A stretch of DNA of 64,000 bases, taken from contig NZ_CH724156.1 in NCBI RefSeq assembly GCF_000152625.1, forward strand, positions 2,720,602 through 2,784,601, given 5' to 3'. The stretch comes from Roseovarius nubinhibens ISM (lineage in GTDB: Bacteria > Pseudomonadota > Alphaproteobacteria > Rhodobacterales > Rhodobacteraceae). Of the stretch, positions 1 through 9,428 are shown in pieces (positions within the stretch are counted from its first letter, which is position 1; every line of letters begins with the position of its first letter). The translations under genes were made by a program, and so were the position numbers. A model generated the notes under the pieces. It was not told where the DNA came from. It saw only the letters and a program-made list of their open reading frames with translations, and did not search any database.

Positions 1-1
1 C

Positions 2-883
2 GAAATCGACGCGCAACGTGCGGAGACACGGCCCACCCGCCGGGTCGTCTCGGAGGGGATGGAGGGGCATCTCTACACCGCCTATCCGGTGCTCGACCAC
101 GGGTTCGTGCGGGTGGTGGATTATATGGGCGACGATGCCGCCATCACCCAGGCGGCGCGGGTCAGCTATGGCAAGGGCACCAAGAGCGTCCAGAATGACG
201 AGGGGCTGATCCGCTATCTGATGCGGCACTGGCATTCGACCCCGTTCGAGATGTGCGAAGTGAAGCTGCATGTGAAACTGCCGGTCTTCGTGGCGCGGCA
301 ATGGATCCGCCACCGCACCGCCAATGTGAACGAATATTCCGCCCGCTATTCGATCCTTGATCGGGAATTCTACATCCCCGCGCCCGAACATCTCGCGGCG
401 CAATCGGTGGTCAACAATCAGGGCCGGGGCGAGGCGCTCGAGGGCGAAGAAGCCGAACGCGTGCTGCGCTATCTGCGCGATGACGCGATGCGCGCCTATG
501 ACCATTACGAGGAAATGATCGGCCAAGACGGCCAGCAGGGGCTCGCCCGCGAATTGGCGCGGATGAACCTGCCCGCCAATATCTATACGCAATGGTATTG
601 GAAGGTCGATCTGCACAATCTGCTGCATTTCCTGCGGCTGCGGGCCGATGCCCATGCGCAATATGAAATCCGCGTCTATGCGGAAGAGCTGTGCAAGATC
701 GTCGCCGACTGGGTGCCCTTTGCCTATAAGGCCTTCGAGGATTACCGCATGGGCGGCGCGACTCTGTCGTCAGGCGCGCTCGACTGTGTGCGCCGGATGA
801 TCAAGGGCGAAGAGGTCACGCAGGAAAACTCGGGCATGTCCAAGGGCGAATGGCGCGAGTTCGAGGCGGCGCTTAAGGGCTAA
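2..883 (+). CDS. thyX: FAD-dependent thymidylate synthase ThyX (5' partial)
   Basis: Flavin-dependent methylation of dUMP to dTMP using methylenetetrahydrofolate and NADPH; cytoplasmic homotetramer. The ThyX signature RHR-x7-S is present ([15 protein letters not shown], about bases 308-352). The first in-frame ATG is at 59, but the frame is open to the window edge, and the upstream codons read [19 protein letters not shown], which looks like ordinary ThyX N-terminal sequence. I therefore treat the gene as truncated by the window, with 293 residues visible. It stands alone and converges with ispE. Family assignment is certain; the true start is not visible. Confidence 0.96.
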   Translation, partial: EIDAQRAETRPTRRVVSEGMEGHLYTAYPVLDHGFVRVVDYMGDDAAITQAARVSYGKGTKSVQNDEGLIRYLMRHWHSTPFEMCEVKLHVKLPVFVARQWIRHRTANVNEYSARYSILDREFYIPAPEHLAAQSVVNNQGRGEALEGEEAERVLRYLRDDAMRAYDHYEEMIGQDGQQGLARELARMNLPANIYTQWYWKVDLHNLLHFLRLRADAHAQYEIRVYAEELCKIVADWVPFAYKAFEDYRMGGATLSSGALDCVRRMIKGEEVTQENSGMSKGEWREFEAALKG

Positions 884-920
884 GCGGCCGACGGGCAGAC
901 GGCCAGAGAGCAAACGGGCA

Positions 921-936
921 GGGGGGCTAGCCCCCC
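921..936. terminator. G/C palindrome between thyX and ispE
   Basis: A perfect 16-bp palindrome, GGGGGGCTAGCCCCCC, sits between the two convergent genes and contains the ispE stop codon. It could form a stem serving both transcripts, but there is no T-run and the loop is minimal, so termination is only a guess. Confidence 0.3.
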
Positions 937-1751
937 AGCACCACCGCTTTCGACCACCAGCCGGGCTGGCTCTGGCGCAGGCGGCCTTGGGCGGCGTGGG
1001 CGGTTTCCGCATCCATATAGAGGCCGAAACATGTGCCGCCCGACCCCGACATGCGGGTGAGCTGACAGCCGGGCGTCACCTCAAGCGTCTGAAAAACCTG
1101 TGCAATCACCGGCTCGGCGGCGATGGCCGCGGCTTCGAGATCATTGCGCTGACGGGCGAGCCAGGCGACCATCCCGGCCCGGTCGAGCCCTTGCGGGATC
1201 TCTTCGGGCATCGGCGGATTGTCGGTCTTGGTGAGCCGTTTGAACACCTCGGCGGTGAGCACCGGCAGGTTCGGATTGACCAAAAGCGCATGCAGCCGCG
1301 GCAGGCCGGGCAGGGGGCTGAGTTCTTCGCCGACGCCGCGCATCCGGGCCGACACGCCCGACAGGCACACCGGCACATCGGCGCCGAGCGTCTCGGGCGC
1401 CTCCGGCAGGGGCCGCCCGGTGAGCACCGACAGCGCCCGCAGCGTCGCCGCCGCATCCGCCGAGCCACCGCCAAGCCCCGCCGCATGGGGCAGGTGTTTG
1501 TCGAGGGTGAAATGCCCGGTCGCGCCCATGGTGGTGGCGGCCTGCAGCACCAGATTGCGTTCGTCCACCGGCACGCCGCGCGCCATCGGCCCGGTCACGG
1601 TGAGCTTGCTCTCTTCGGCCTCGCGGACGCGGATACGGTCGCCCATATCGGCAAACATCACCAGACTGTCGAGCAGATGATAGCCATCGGCGCGGCGGCC
1701 GGTGACATGCAGGGTCAGGTTCACCTTGGCCGGGGCAAGAACCTCAACCAT
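927..1751 (-). CDS. ispE: 4-diphosphocytidyl-2-C-methyl-D-erythritol kinase
   Basis: ATP-dependent phosphorylation of CDP-methylerythritol, the fourth step of the MEP isoprenoid pathway. This is a GHMP kinase: the N-terminus carries APAKVNLTLHV and the ATP loop is AAGLGGGSADAA, near residue 90. I chose the ATG at 1751, giving 274 residues, the usual IspE length; a longer in-frame extension to 1811 has no IspE-like sequence. The start overlaps the stop of the upstream TPR gene by 8 bp (ATGGTTGA), so translation is probably coupled to it. Confidence 0.95.
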   Translation of the reverse strand: MVEVLAPAKVNLTLHVTGRRADGYHLLDSLVMFADMGDRIRVREAEESKLTVTGPMARGVPVDERNLVLQAATTMGATGHFTLDKHLPHAAGLGGGSADAAATLRALSVLTGRPLPEAPETLGADVPVCLSGVSARMRGVGEELSPLPGLPRLHALLVNPNLPVLTAEVFKRLTKTDNPPMPEEIPQGLDRAGMVAWLARQRNDLEAAAIAAEPVIAQVFQTLEVTPGCQLTRMSGSGGTCFGLYMDAETAHAAQGRLRQSQPGWWSKAVVLGG

Positions 1752-3459
1752 CTTCCTTGGCCACCTTGAGCGGTGGTGCGCCTTCTTCATCGAGAACCAC
1801 GTCGAGTCCAACCTCGAGCTTGCGCCGGATGCGGTCGCCGCTGATGTCCTGCTCGGGCGTGTCCTCGGTGATGAAGCTCAGCGCGCGTTTCCATTGAAAC
1901 CGCGCCTCGGTCTTGCGTCCAACCGCCCAGAGCACATCGCCCAGATGGTCATTGACCACCGGATCGACCGCCATGAGCGAGGCCGCGCGTTCCATATGCT
2001 CGACCGCCTCTTCATAGCGGCCAAGCCGGTAGAGCACCCAGCCGAGACTGTCGACGATAAAGCCGCTCTCGGGGCGTGCCGCCACCGCGCGTTCGATCAT
2101 CTCGAGCGCCTCGTCGAGATTTTGTTGTTTCTCCACAAGGGAATAGCCCAGATAGTTCAACACTTCCGGCTGATCCGGGTTGAGCTCGAGCGCCCGGCGG
2201 AAATCGGCCTCGGCCTTGGGCCAGTTGCCGAGCCGCTCATGGGCGATGGCGCGGGTGTAATAGCTGTACCAGCGCGGGCTGTCCTGCTCTTCATAGAGCG
2301 CGATGGAGCGGTCGTAAAAGCTCACCGCCTCGTCGAACCGTTCGAGCTGTCGCAGCAGATCGGCGGTCGCAGCAAGCACCACGGGCTGATCGCCATGGCT
2401 CTTGCTCAGCTGTTTGAGCACCTCAACCGCGGCATCTTCCTTGCCCGAGCGGCGCAGCGCCTCGGCCCGGCCCATTTCCGCCACGTGAAACGACGGATGA
2501 TCCGCCGGCACCCGGCGATAGGCCTCGGTCGCGAGCTCATGGCGGTCGAGCTCTTCCAAAAGCTCGGCGCTCATGATCTGGGCGTCGATATGATCGGGGC
2601 TGATGAACTCGGCAAAGCGGGTGTAGATCAGCACATATTCCGGGCTCGTTTCCTGCAAGAGCGCCCGGCCCAGCGAATAGAGCACCTCGGCCACGCCATC
2701 CTGCGGGCTGCGCACGATGCTGAAGGGCAGGCGTTCCCCGGCCTCGAGCCGCGCCCGAAGATCGGCCAGCTCGGGGTCGAGCCCGGCGCCGAACGTGTCG
2801 TCGATCACCTTGACCGCGTCGTCATTGCGCTCCAGCTGGCTCAGCGCCTCGGCCCAGGCAATGGTGCCGCGCCGCGTCGTCTGCACCGGGCCATTGGCCT
2901 CGCCGGAATAGATCGCGGCGGCGCTTTCGAAATCGCCGACCGAAGCCAGCGCCAGCGCCTTGTGATAGGCGGCGAAATCCGTGAGCCCCGGTTCCTGCAT
3001 CACCGCGTCGAACAGTTCGAGCGCGCGGGTCATGTCGCCTTTGCCGAGATTGGCCCAGGCGGCGAGCAGCCCATCGGCCAGCGGGCTGATCGCGCTGCTG
3101 TCGGCCACCCGTTGCAGCACGCCGTCGAAATCGCCCTCGCGGACCATTTCGGCCACCAGCGTCATATTGGCGATCTGGCTGCCTGCGGTGATGCTCTCGA
3201 CCCGGTGGGCCACGGGAATCGCCTTGTCGATCCGGCCCAGCGACACAAAGGCCGCGGCGGTGAAATCGAGAAGCTCCGGGTTCGACGGGTCCTTGATCAG
3301 CGCCTGCGTCAGATATTCGGCGGCGGCGGCATAATCGCTTTCGTACCGGGCCTGACGCGCCGCGAGATAGGCGCCGGCGGCCTCGTCCGACAGGGCAGGC
3401 AGCCCCAGCGACCCAGAGAGCAGGGCGGCGGCGGCGAGGGTGGAAAGCAATCTCTTCAT
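1744..3459 (-). CDS. Secreted tetratricopeptide repeat protein
   Basis: 571 residues beginning with a clear signal peptide (MKRLLSTLAAAALLSGSLG, then ALS). The mature part is built from helical repeats of TPR type, for example AEADFRRALELNPDQPEVLNYLGYS and the following VDSLGWVLYRLGRYEEAVEHMERA-type units in the C-terminal half. Likely a periplasmic or outer-membrane-associated scaffold; no catalytic motif is seen. The start at 3459 is chosen for the signal peptide; the upstream extension to 3570 is arginine-rich and not protein-like. It is transcribed ahead of ispE and overlaps it by 8 bp, an arrangement I infer to be an operon. Confidence 0.85.
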   Translation of the reverse strand: MKRLLSTLAAAALLSGSLGLPALSDEAAGAYLAARQARYESDYAAAAEYLTQALIKDPSNPELLDFTAAAFVSLGRIDKAIPVAHRVESITAGSQIANMTLVAEMVREGDFDGVLQRVADSSAISPLADGLLAAWANLGKGDMTRALELFDAVMQEPGLTDFAAYHKALALASVGDFESAAAIYSGEANGPVQTTRRGTIAWAEALSQLERNDDAVKVIDDTFGAGLDPELADLRARLEAGERLPFSIVRSPQDGVAEVLYSLGRALLQETSPEYVLIYTRFAEFISPDHIDAQIMSAELLEELDRHELATEAYRRVPADHPSFHVAEMGRAEALRRSGKEDAAVEVLKQLSKSHGDQPVVLAATADLLRQLERFDEAVSFYDRSIALYEEQDSPRWYSYYTRAIAHERLGNWPKAEADFRRALELNPDQPEVLNYLGYSLVEKQQNLDEALEMIERAVAARPESGFIVDSLGWVLYRLGRYEEAVEHMERAASLMAVDPVVNDHLGDVLWAVGRKTEARFQWKRALSFITEDTPEQDISGDRIRRKLEVGLDVVLDEEGAPPLKVAKEDG

Positions 3460-3602
3460 GCGGTGCTGATGCCTCGGGTCTTTGGTCTTTGGGCAGAACG
3501 TAATGCGGCGGGACGCACAACGCAATGCGGGGCGGCCAAATGACCGCCCCGCCCGGCAATTCTTCACCATTCCGTCATGGGCCGCGTGGGGCCGACGGGC
3601 GG

Positions 3603-5249
3603 TTACATATTGGGGTAGTTCGGCCCGTCACCGCCCTGCGGCGTGGTCCAGTTGATGTTCTGCTCGGGATCCTTGATGTCACAGGTCTTGCAGTGCACGC
3701 AGTTCTGGAAGTTGATGACAAATTCCGGCTGCCCGTCCTTTTCGACCACCTCATAGACCCCCGCCGGGCAGTAGCGCTGCGCCGGTTCGGCATATTTCGG
3801 CAGGTTGACCTGAATCGGAATGCTCGGATCCTTGAGCTTGAGGTGACAGGGCTGGCTTTCCTGGTGGTTGGTCATCGAGAAGCTGACATTGGTCAGCCGG
3901 TCAAAGCTCAGCTTGCCATCGGGCTTGGGATAGTCGATCACCTTGTGCTTGCTGGCCTCTTCGGTGGCCTTGGCATCGGTCTTGCCATGCTTGAGCGTGC
4001 CAAAGAGCGAAAAGCCGAGCGTGTTGGTCCACATGTCGAGACCGCCCAAGGCAAGGCTCGGCAGGAGACCCCATTTCGACCACATCGGCTTGACGTTGCG
4101 CACCTTCTTGAGGTCCTGCCCGATGTCGCCCTGACGCACTTCGGTCTCATAGGCGCTGAGCTCGTCGCTGGCGCGGCCCTCGGCGATGGCGGCATGGGCG
4201 GCCTCGGCGGCGGCCATGCCCGACAGCATCGCGTTATGGTTGCCCTTGATGCGCGGCACGTTGACCATGCCCACCGAACAGCCCAGCAGCGCCACGCCGG
4301 GCGCGACCATCTTGGGCATCGATTGATAGCCCCCCTCAGAGATCGCCCGCGCGCCATAAGCCACCCGCTTGCCGCCTTCGAGAAGCTCGGCCACCATCGG
4401 GTGATGCTTGAAGCGCTGGAACTCCATATAGGGGAAGAGATGCGGGTTCTTGTAGTTCAGGTGAACCACGAAACCCACGTAAACCTGATTGTTCTCAAGG
4501 TGATAGATGAACGACCCGCCGCCGGCATTGCTGCCCAGGGGCCAGCCCATCGTATGGGTGACAGAGCCTTCCTTGTGCTTGGCCGGATCGATCTCCCAGA
4601 TCTCTTTCATGCCGAGACCGAATTTCTGCGGCTCATGGCCCGCGGCGAGATCGTATTTCTCGATCACTTCCTTGGCGAGCGAGCCGCGCACGCCTTCCGA
4701 CAGGAAGACATATTTGCCATGCAGCTCCATCCCCGGCTCGGTGCCGTCCCCGATCGAGCCATCGGCCTCGAGGCCAAACACCCCGGCGACGACGCCTTTG
4801 ACTTCGCCATTGTCGCCATAGACCAGCTCGGAACAGGCCATGCCCGGGAAGATCTCAACGCCGAGCGCCTCGGCCTGTTCGGCCATCCAGCGGCAGACAT
4901 TGCCCATCGACACGATGTAATTGCCGTGGTTGTTCATCAGCGGCGGCATCGGGAAATTGGGGATGCGGACCTTGCCCGCTTCGCCCAGCATGTAGAAATT
5001 GTCTTCCTTCACCGGCACGTTGAGCGGCGCGCCCTTGGTTTTCCAGTCGGGGATGAGCTTGTCGAGACCACAGGGATCAAGCACCGCGCCAGAGAGGATA
5101 TGCGCCCCCACTTCCGACCCTTTTTCGAGCACGACAACATTGAGATCGGCATCGAGTTGCTTGAGACGGATCGCAGCGGAGAGCCCGGCAGGGCCCGCAC
5201 CAACGATCACGACATCATATTCCATGGCTTCGCGTTCTATCCCGGACAT
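3603..5249 (-). CDS. Electron transfer flavoprotein-ubiquinone oxidoreductase
   Basis: 548 residues. Passes electrons from ETF (fatty acid, amino acid and dimethylglycine/sarcosine oxidation) to ubiquinone at the inner membrane. An N-terminal FAD dinucleotide fold (DVVIVGAGPAGLSAAIRL) is followed by the central ETF-QO domain and a C-terminal ferredoxin-like 4Fe-4S segment (CPAGVYEV, then CVHCKTCDIKDP). Length is typical of the bacterial enzyme. The start at 5249 is supported by an AAAGGA ribosome binding site about 9 bases upstream; an internal ATG at 5225 is less likely. Diverges from greA across about 265 bp. Confidence 0.96.
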   Translation of the reverse strand: MSGIEREAMEYDVVIVGAGPAGLSAAIRLKQLDADLNVVVLEKGSEVGAHILSGAVLDPCGLDKLIPDWKTKGAPLNVPVKEDNFYMLGEAGKVRIPNFPMPPLMNNHGNYIVSMGNVCRWMAEQAEALGVEIFPGMACSELVYGDNGEVKGVVAGVFGLEADGSIGDGTEPGMELHGKYVFLSEGVRGSLAKEVIEKYDLAAGHEPQKFGLGMKEIWEIDPAKHKEGSVTHTMGWPLGSNAGGGSFIYHLENNQVYVGFVVHLNYKNPHLFPYMEFQRFKHHPMVAELLEGGKRVAYGARAISEGGYQSMPKMVAPGVALLGCSVGMVNVPRIKGNHNAMLSGMAAAEAAHAAIAEGRASDELSAYETEVRQGDIGQDLKKVRNVKPMWSKWGLLPSLALGGLDMWTNTLGFSLFGTLKHGKTDAKATEEASKHKVIDYPKPDGKLSFDRLTNVSFSMTNHQESQPCHLKLKDPSIPIQVNLPKYAEPAQRYCPAGVYEVVEKDGQPEFVINFQNCVHCKTCDIKDPEQNINWTTPQGGDGPNYPNM

Positions 5250-5415
5250 GTAGTCGATCCTTTCCCGAGGCGTGGCATTCTGGTCATAAAGTTTCGCACG
5301 TGGTTATCGCGCCCCGCGCGTCAACGTCAATTGAAACACGACGTGAAACCATATCTTTTGCGGCAAATTTCCACCAAAGCCCCCGCCAAAGCCCGGCGCG
5401 CCGCAGTTCGGCATT

Positions 5416-5445
5416 GCAAATGCCCCGGGCTTCGGGGCAATTTGC
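5416..5445. repeat. Inverted repeat between ETF-QO and greA
   Basis: GCAAATGCCCC and GGGGCAATTTGC face each other across a 7-base spacer, pairing fully apart from one bulged base. It lies in the divergent promoter region, so it could be an operator or a leader hairpin. Nothing else is visible in this 265-bp gap. Confidence 0.35.
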
Positions 5446-5514
5446 GCTGAACTCGACGGCGGCCCTCGCGGCTAGGGCCCGCCACGGATCATGCAAACGA
5501 CGGAATTCGACCCG

Positions 5515-5985
5515 ATGGAAAAAATCCCGATGACCCGCAGGGGCCACGAGGCGCTTGAGGTGGAACTGAAACATCTGAAATCCGAGGAACGTCCGGCGAT
5601 CATCCGGGCGATTGCCGAGGCGCGCGAACATGGCGATCTGTCGGAAAATGCCGAATATCATTCCGCCCGCGAAAAACAGAGCTTTATCGAGGGCCGCATC
5701 AAGGAACTCGAAGGCGTGCTGAGCCTCGCCGAAGTCTTCGACCCGGCCAAGCTCTCGGGCCCGATCAAATTCGGCGCCACGGTGACGCTGGTCGACGAGG
5801 ACACCGACGAGGAAAAGACCTGGCAGATCGTCGGCGAACATGAGGCCAGCATCGAAAAGGGCCTGCTCAACATCAAATCGCCCATCGCCCGCGCCCTCAT
5901 CGGCAAGGACGAAGGCGACAGTGTCGAGGTCCGCACGCCGGGCGGCGAACGCTCTTACGAAGTGCTGAAAATCGAATATATCTAA
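5515..5985 (+). CDS. greA: Transcription elongation factor GreA
   Basis: Rescues backtracked RNA polymerase by stimulating transcript cleavage. The N-terminal antiparallel coiled coil is seen ([20 protein letters not shown], then [21 protein letters not shown] tip with the acidic D and E residues), followed by the FKBP-like C-terminal domain ending in YEVLKIEYI. Starting at MEKIPMT gives 156 residues, the family norm; an in-frame ATG at 5491 would add eight atypical residues. A conserved coiled-coil protein follows 10 bp downstream on the same strand. Confidence 0.96.
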   Translation: MEKIPMTRRGHEALEVELKHLKSEERPAIIRAIAEAREHGDLSENAEYHSAREKQSFIEGRIKELEGVLSLAEVFDPAKLSGPIKFGATVTLVDEDTDEEKTWQIVGEHEASIEKGLLNIKSPIARALIGKDEGDSVEVRTPGGERSYEVLKIEYI

Positions 5986-5995
5986 CGGGTTGGAC

Positions 5996-7006
5996 ATGGC
6001 CGACAGCAAACAGATCCGGTCGGTGAACAAGACCCCGGCGCATCACGAGACGCTGAGCACGATCGAGGTCGTGGCCATTGCGCTGTCGGTGCTGTGGCTC
6101 TTGGCCTCGGCGCTGTTCTTTCTGGTGATGGGCACCGGTCCCATCGGCGGCGGCGCCTTTGGCTTCGTGATGACGGTGCTGGCGATCTTCCTGCCGGTGG
6201 CGATGATCTGGGTCGCCGCCATGTCGGCCCGCACCACCCGCGTCATGCGCGAGGAAAGCCGCCGCCTTCAGGCCGCCATCGACGCCATCCGCAAGACCTA
6301 TGTGAGCCAGTCCAAGCTGCAGGACGCCTTGGGCGGCGAACAAAGCGTGAGCCGCAAGCTCGACGAGATCGCCGCCGCCCAGCGCAAGACCGAAACCGCG
6401 CTCGCCACCTTCTCGACCATCCGTCAGGCAAGCCCGGCGCTGCCGCGCCTCGCGCCGCCGCCCGCCCCCGCCGCGGCGGGGCAGGATGATCAGGTCTCGC
6501 TGCCGCTCGGCACCACCGCCGAAGAGATCGCGCCGCCGCTGCCGGTGGCCGATATGATCCGGGCGCTGAACTTTCCCGAAAACGCCCAGGACAAGGCCGG
6601 GTTCGACGCGCTGCGTCGGGCGCTCAAGGACCGCTCCACCGCCCAGCTCATTCAGGCGGCGCAGGATGTGCTCACCCTGCTGAGCCAGGACGGCATCTAT
6701 ATGGACGATCTGCGCCCCGACATGGCGCGCCCGGAAATCTGGCGCCGCTTTGCCGAGGGCGAACGCGGCCGCAGCATCGCGGCGCTCGGCGGCATTCGCG
6801 ACCGCTCGTCGCTGGCGCTGACCGCGGCGCGGATGAAGAATGACACGATCTTCCGCGACGCGGCGCATCATTTCCTGCGGCTTTTCGACCGGATGATGAC
6901 GCGCTTTGCCGGGATCGCCGAGGATGCCGACATCACCGAATTCGCCGACACCCGCACGGCGCGCGCCTTCATGCTTCTGGGCCGGGTCGCGGGCACCTTC
7001 GACTAG
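5996..7006 (+). CDS. Coiled-coil membrane protein of unknown function
   Basis: 336 residues. Two hydrophobic segments (about residues 24-45 and 50-70) are followed by a charged predicted coiled coil (about 80-130), a proline/alanine linker (RLAPPPAPAAAG) and a helical C-terminal domain of about 170 residues. I do not recognise a named family, though the architecture looks conserved rather than random. A TTG six bases upstream (5990) is an alternative start. It follows greA by 10 bp and probably shares its transcript. The position of the coiled coil suggests a membrane-anchored cytoplasmic protein. Confidence 0.75.
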   Translation: MADSKQIRSVNKTPAHHETLSTIEVVAIALSVLWLLASALFFLVMGTGPIGGGAFGFVMTVLAIFLPVAMIWVAAMSARTTRVMREESRRLQAAIDAIRKTYVSQSKLQDALGGEQSVSRKLDEIAAAQRKTETALATFSTIRQASPALPRLAPPPAPAAAGQDDQVSLPLGTTAEEIAPPLPVADMIRALNFPENAQDKAGFDALRRALKDRSTAQLIQAAQDVLTLLSQDGIYMDDLRPDMARPEIWRRFAEGERGRSIAALGGIRDRSSLALTAARMKNDTIFRDAAHHFLRLFDRMMTRFAGIAEDADITEFADTRTARAFMLLGRVAGTFD

Positions 7007-7054
7007 GACCCGCCCGCGCCTCTTTCTGGTGTCAAATACCCAAGAACGGCACTC

Positions 7055-8329
7055 TCAGAGAAAGCTGCCATAGGGGTAGAAACGCACCGGATCGCCCGGG
7101 GCGATGTCGATCTCGCCATCCGGCAGTTCGACAAGCCCCTCGGCCCAGCTCAGCCCGCTGATCCGGCCCGAGCCTTCCGAGGCAAAGACCTCGGCCCGGC
7201 CATCGCGCATCCGCGCCCGCAGATATTCGCGCCGCCCCGGTTTCTTGCGTTTCGAGAACCCGGCAGGCAGGTCGAACCCCTGCGGCGCCTGCCAGCTCTG
7301 CCCGGCCAAGAGCCGCAGCGCCGGCCGCGCAAAGATGAGCGTGCAGACCAGCGCCGCCACCGGGTTGCCCGGCAGGCCAAAGACCGGCACGCCGCCCCAA
7401 AGCGCCAGCGCCAGAGGTCGCCCCGGCTTGACCGCGATCCGCCAGCGGGTCATCGCGCCCGCCTCCTGCAACAGCGCCGAGACATGATCCTCATCCCCCG
7501 CCGAAGCCCCGCCCGAGGTCAGGATCGCATCCGCTTGCCCCGCCGCCCGGTCGAGCGTGGCGCGCAGCGTCTCGCGATCATCGGGCACCCGGCCGAGATC
7601 CACCGGCTCATAGCCGAAACTGCGCAAAAGCCCCAAGAGCATCGGCCGGTTCGCATCATAAATCTGCCCCGGCCCAGCCGGCGTGCCCGGCTCGATGAGC
7701 TCATCGCCGGTGGAAATCACCGCCACCCGCAGCCGGTCACGCAGCATAGGCCGCGACACGCCCGCAGAGGCCATCAGCGCCAGATCGGCGGGCGTCACCA
7801 CCCGGCCTTGGGCCAAGATTTCCTGCCCCGGCTGCACATCCTCGCCCGCGCGCCGCGTGTTGGCGCCGGGCTTGATCCCGGCGCGAAAGGCAATCGCGGT
7901 CGCGCCGCGGGTCACATCCTCTTCGAGGATCACGGTATCGACCCCCTCGGGCAGCGCCGCGCCGGTGAGCACCCGGATCGCCTGACCCGGCGGCACATGG
8001 CCCGCAAAGGGCACACCCGCCGCCGCACGACCCTCTGTCAGGGGCAGGGTGATGTCCGTTCCCGCCTCGGGCGCGCCAAGGCTCGCATGGGCAAACCCGT
8101 AACCATCGACCGCCGAATTGGGGCTCGGCGGGTTGGCCCGCTCGGCCACCACGGGCGCCGCCAGAACCCGGCCCAGCGCCTCAGCGAGTGGCGCAGGAGA
8201 GGCCGCACAGACCGGCCCCAAACGGTCCCGCAACAGCCCGAGCGCCTCGTCCACCGGGGTCCAGTCGACCCCGGCAGGCAGGGCAAAACAATCGTCGCGC
8301 AGGGGCGGCGGGCGGAGTTTCTCGGTCAT
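7055..8329 (-). CDS. moeA: Molybdopterin molybdenumtransferase MoeA
   Basis: Inserts molybdate into adenylated molybdopterin to form molybdenum cofactor. MoeA motifs are present in order: SAVDGYGFA near residue 60, TSGGASAGDEDHV in the MogA-like domain, KPGRPLAL and FGLPGNPVAALV, then the C-terminal beta domain. Length 424 matches the family. The start at 8329 overlaps the mobB stop by 4 bp (ATGA); a longer extension to 8425 would run through mobB. It is the last gene of fdhD-mobA-mobB-moeA. Confidence 0.96.
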   Translation of the reverse strand: MTEKLRPPPLRDDCFALPAGVDWTPVDEALGLLRDRLGPVCAASPAPLAEALGRVLAAPVVAERANPPSPNSAVDGYGFAHASLGAPEAGTDITLPLTEGRAAAGVPFAGHVPPGQAIRVLTGAALPEGVDTVILEEDVTRGATAIAFRAGIKPGANTRRAGEDVQPGQEILAQGRVVTPADLALMASAGVSRPMLRDRLRVAVISTGDELIEPGTPAGPGQIYDANRPMLLGLLRSFGYEPVDLGRVPDDRETLRATLDRAAGQADAILTSGGASAGDEDHVSALLQEAGAMTRWRIAVKPGRPLALALWGGVPVFGLPGNPVAALVCTLIFARPALRLLAGQSWQAPQGFDLPAGFSKRKKPGRREYLRARMRDGRAEVFASEGSGRISGLSWAEGLVELPDGEIDIAPGDPVRFYPYGSFL

Positions 8330-8829
8330 GACGCTTCCCGTAGGCCAAGATCGGCGAGGATGAAATCGGCAATCGCCCCGGTGTCGTCGAGCGGCAGCAC
8401 CGGGCAGGGCGCATCGACCTCGCAATCGGCGGCCACGGCTCGGATGCTCGGGCTTTCCGGCGCGATAAGAGGGTGGCCCGCCGCCGCGCGATAGGCCTCG
8501 ATCTTGGGGTGGGGGGCCCGTTTATACCCCTCGACCAGCACCAGATCGACCGGCGCCAATCGCGCGATCAACGCCTCGAGCGTCGGCTCTTCCGCGTCGC
8601 GCAGCTCATGCATCACCGCAAAGCGCCTGGCCGAGGCCAGCACCACTTCGCGCGCCCCCGCCTCACGATGGCGATAGCTGTCGGTGCCCGGCTGATCCAC
8701 ATCCACCGCGTGATGGGCGTGTTTGATCGTCGACACGCTCATCCCCCGCGCGGTGAACTCGGCCACCAGCCGCTCCATCAGCCCGGTTTTCCCGGCGTTT
8801 TTCCAGCCGGTGACACCATAGACCCTCAT
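8326..8829 (-). CDS. mobB: Molybdopterin-guanine dinucleotide biosynthesis protein MobB
   Basis: 167-residue P-loop GTP-binding adaptor thought to help MobA convert Mo-molybdopterin to the guanine dinucleotide form. The Walker A motif GWKNAGKT is near the N-terminus, with IKHAHH and LVLVEGYK typical of MobB. Overlaps mobA and moeA by 4 bp each, so the block is translationally coupled. Confidence 0.95.
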   Translation of the reverse strand: MRVYGVTGWKNAGKTGLMERLVAEFTARGMSVSTIKHAHHAVDVDQPGTDSYRHREAGAREVVLASARRFAVMHELRDAEEPTLEALIARLAPVDLVLVEGYKRAPHPKIEAYRAAAGHPLIAPESPSIRAVAADCEVDAPCPVLPLDDTGAIADFILADLGLREAS

Positions 8830-9428
8830 TCATCGCCCTCCAGCATGGCATGAGCGCGGGCCAGATCCTCGGGCGTGTTGACGTTGAAAAACGGCGTGCC
8901 GGGATCGTCGAACAGCGCCTCGCGCCCGCCATGGCCATCGGTCCACATCACCACCTTGCGCAGCCCGCCCTCGAGCGCCGCCCGCAGATCGTGGCGCAGC
9001 GCCACCGGCCAGAGGCCAAAGGTCGGCTGCCGCCCATCCGGCGTCCGGGCAAGCACCAGAGGATGCGCCATGCCTTCTGACGCCAGCAACAGCCGCGGCA
9101 CCAGATCACAGGGAAAGAACGGCGTGTCGCCCGCCACGCTGACGACCGTTTCCGCGCCATGTTCCGCCGCCCAGTCGAGCCCCGCCAGAACCCCCGCCAG
9201 CGGCCCGGCATAGCCCTCGATACTGTCGGCCAGCACCGGCAGGCCCATGCCCGCGAACCGCGCCGCATCGCCATTGGCATTGAGCGCCAGCGCCGCCACC
9301 TGCGGCGCGATCCGGTCGATGATGCGGCTCAGGATCGGCACGCCGCCAAGCGCCAGCATGGTCTTGTCGCCGCCGCCCATCCGGGTCGCGAGACCACCGG
9401 CGAGAATGATGCCAAAGGGCTGTTTCAT
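8826..9428 (-). CDS. mobA: Molybdenum cofactor guanylyltransferase MobA
   Basis: Transfers GMP from GTP to the molybdenum cofactor to give MGD. The nucleotidyltransferase signature LAGGLATRMGGGDK is at residues 10-23, and SVAGDTPFFP supplies the metal-binding aspartate. At 200 residues it has the family length. It overlaps fdhD and mobB by 4 bp. The combination implies a bis-MGD enzyme such as formate dehydrogenase encoded elsewhere. Confidence 0.95.
   Translation of the reverse strand: MKQPFGIILAGGLATRMGGGDKTMLALGGVPILSRIIDRIAPQVAALALNANGDAARFAGMGLPVLADSIEGYAGPLAGVLAGLDWAAEHGAETVVSVAGDTPFFPCDLVPRLLLASEGMAHPLVLARTPDGRQPTFGLWPVALRHDLRAALEGGLRKVVMWTDGHGGREALFDDPGTPFFNVNTPEDLARAHAMLEGDE

Noticed and set aside
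1702..3543. Long plus-strand open frame opposite the TPR gene
   Set aside because: It is rich in H, R, G and P, has no family motif, and the minus strand has a signal peptide and TPR repeats. Such antisense frames are normal in high-GC DNA; the same applies to those opposite ETF-QO, the permease, tctA, tkt and mttB.
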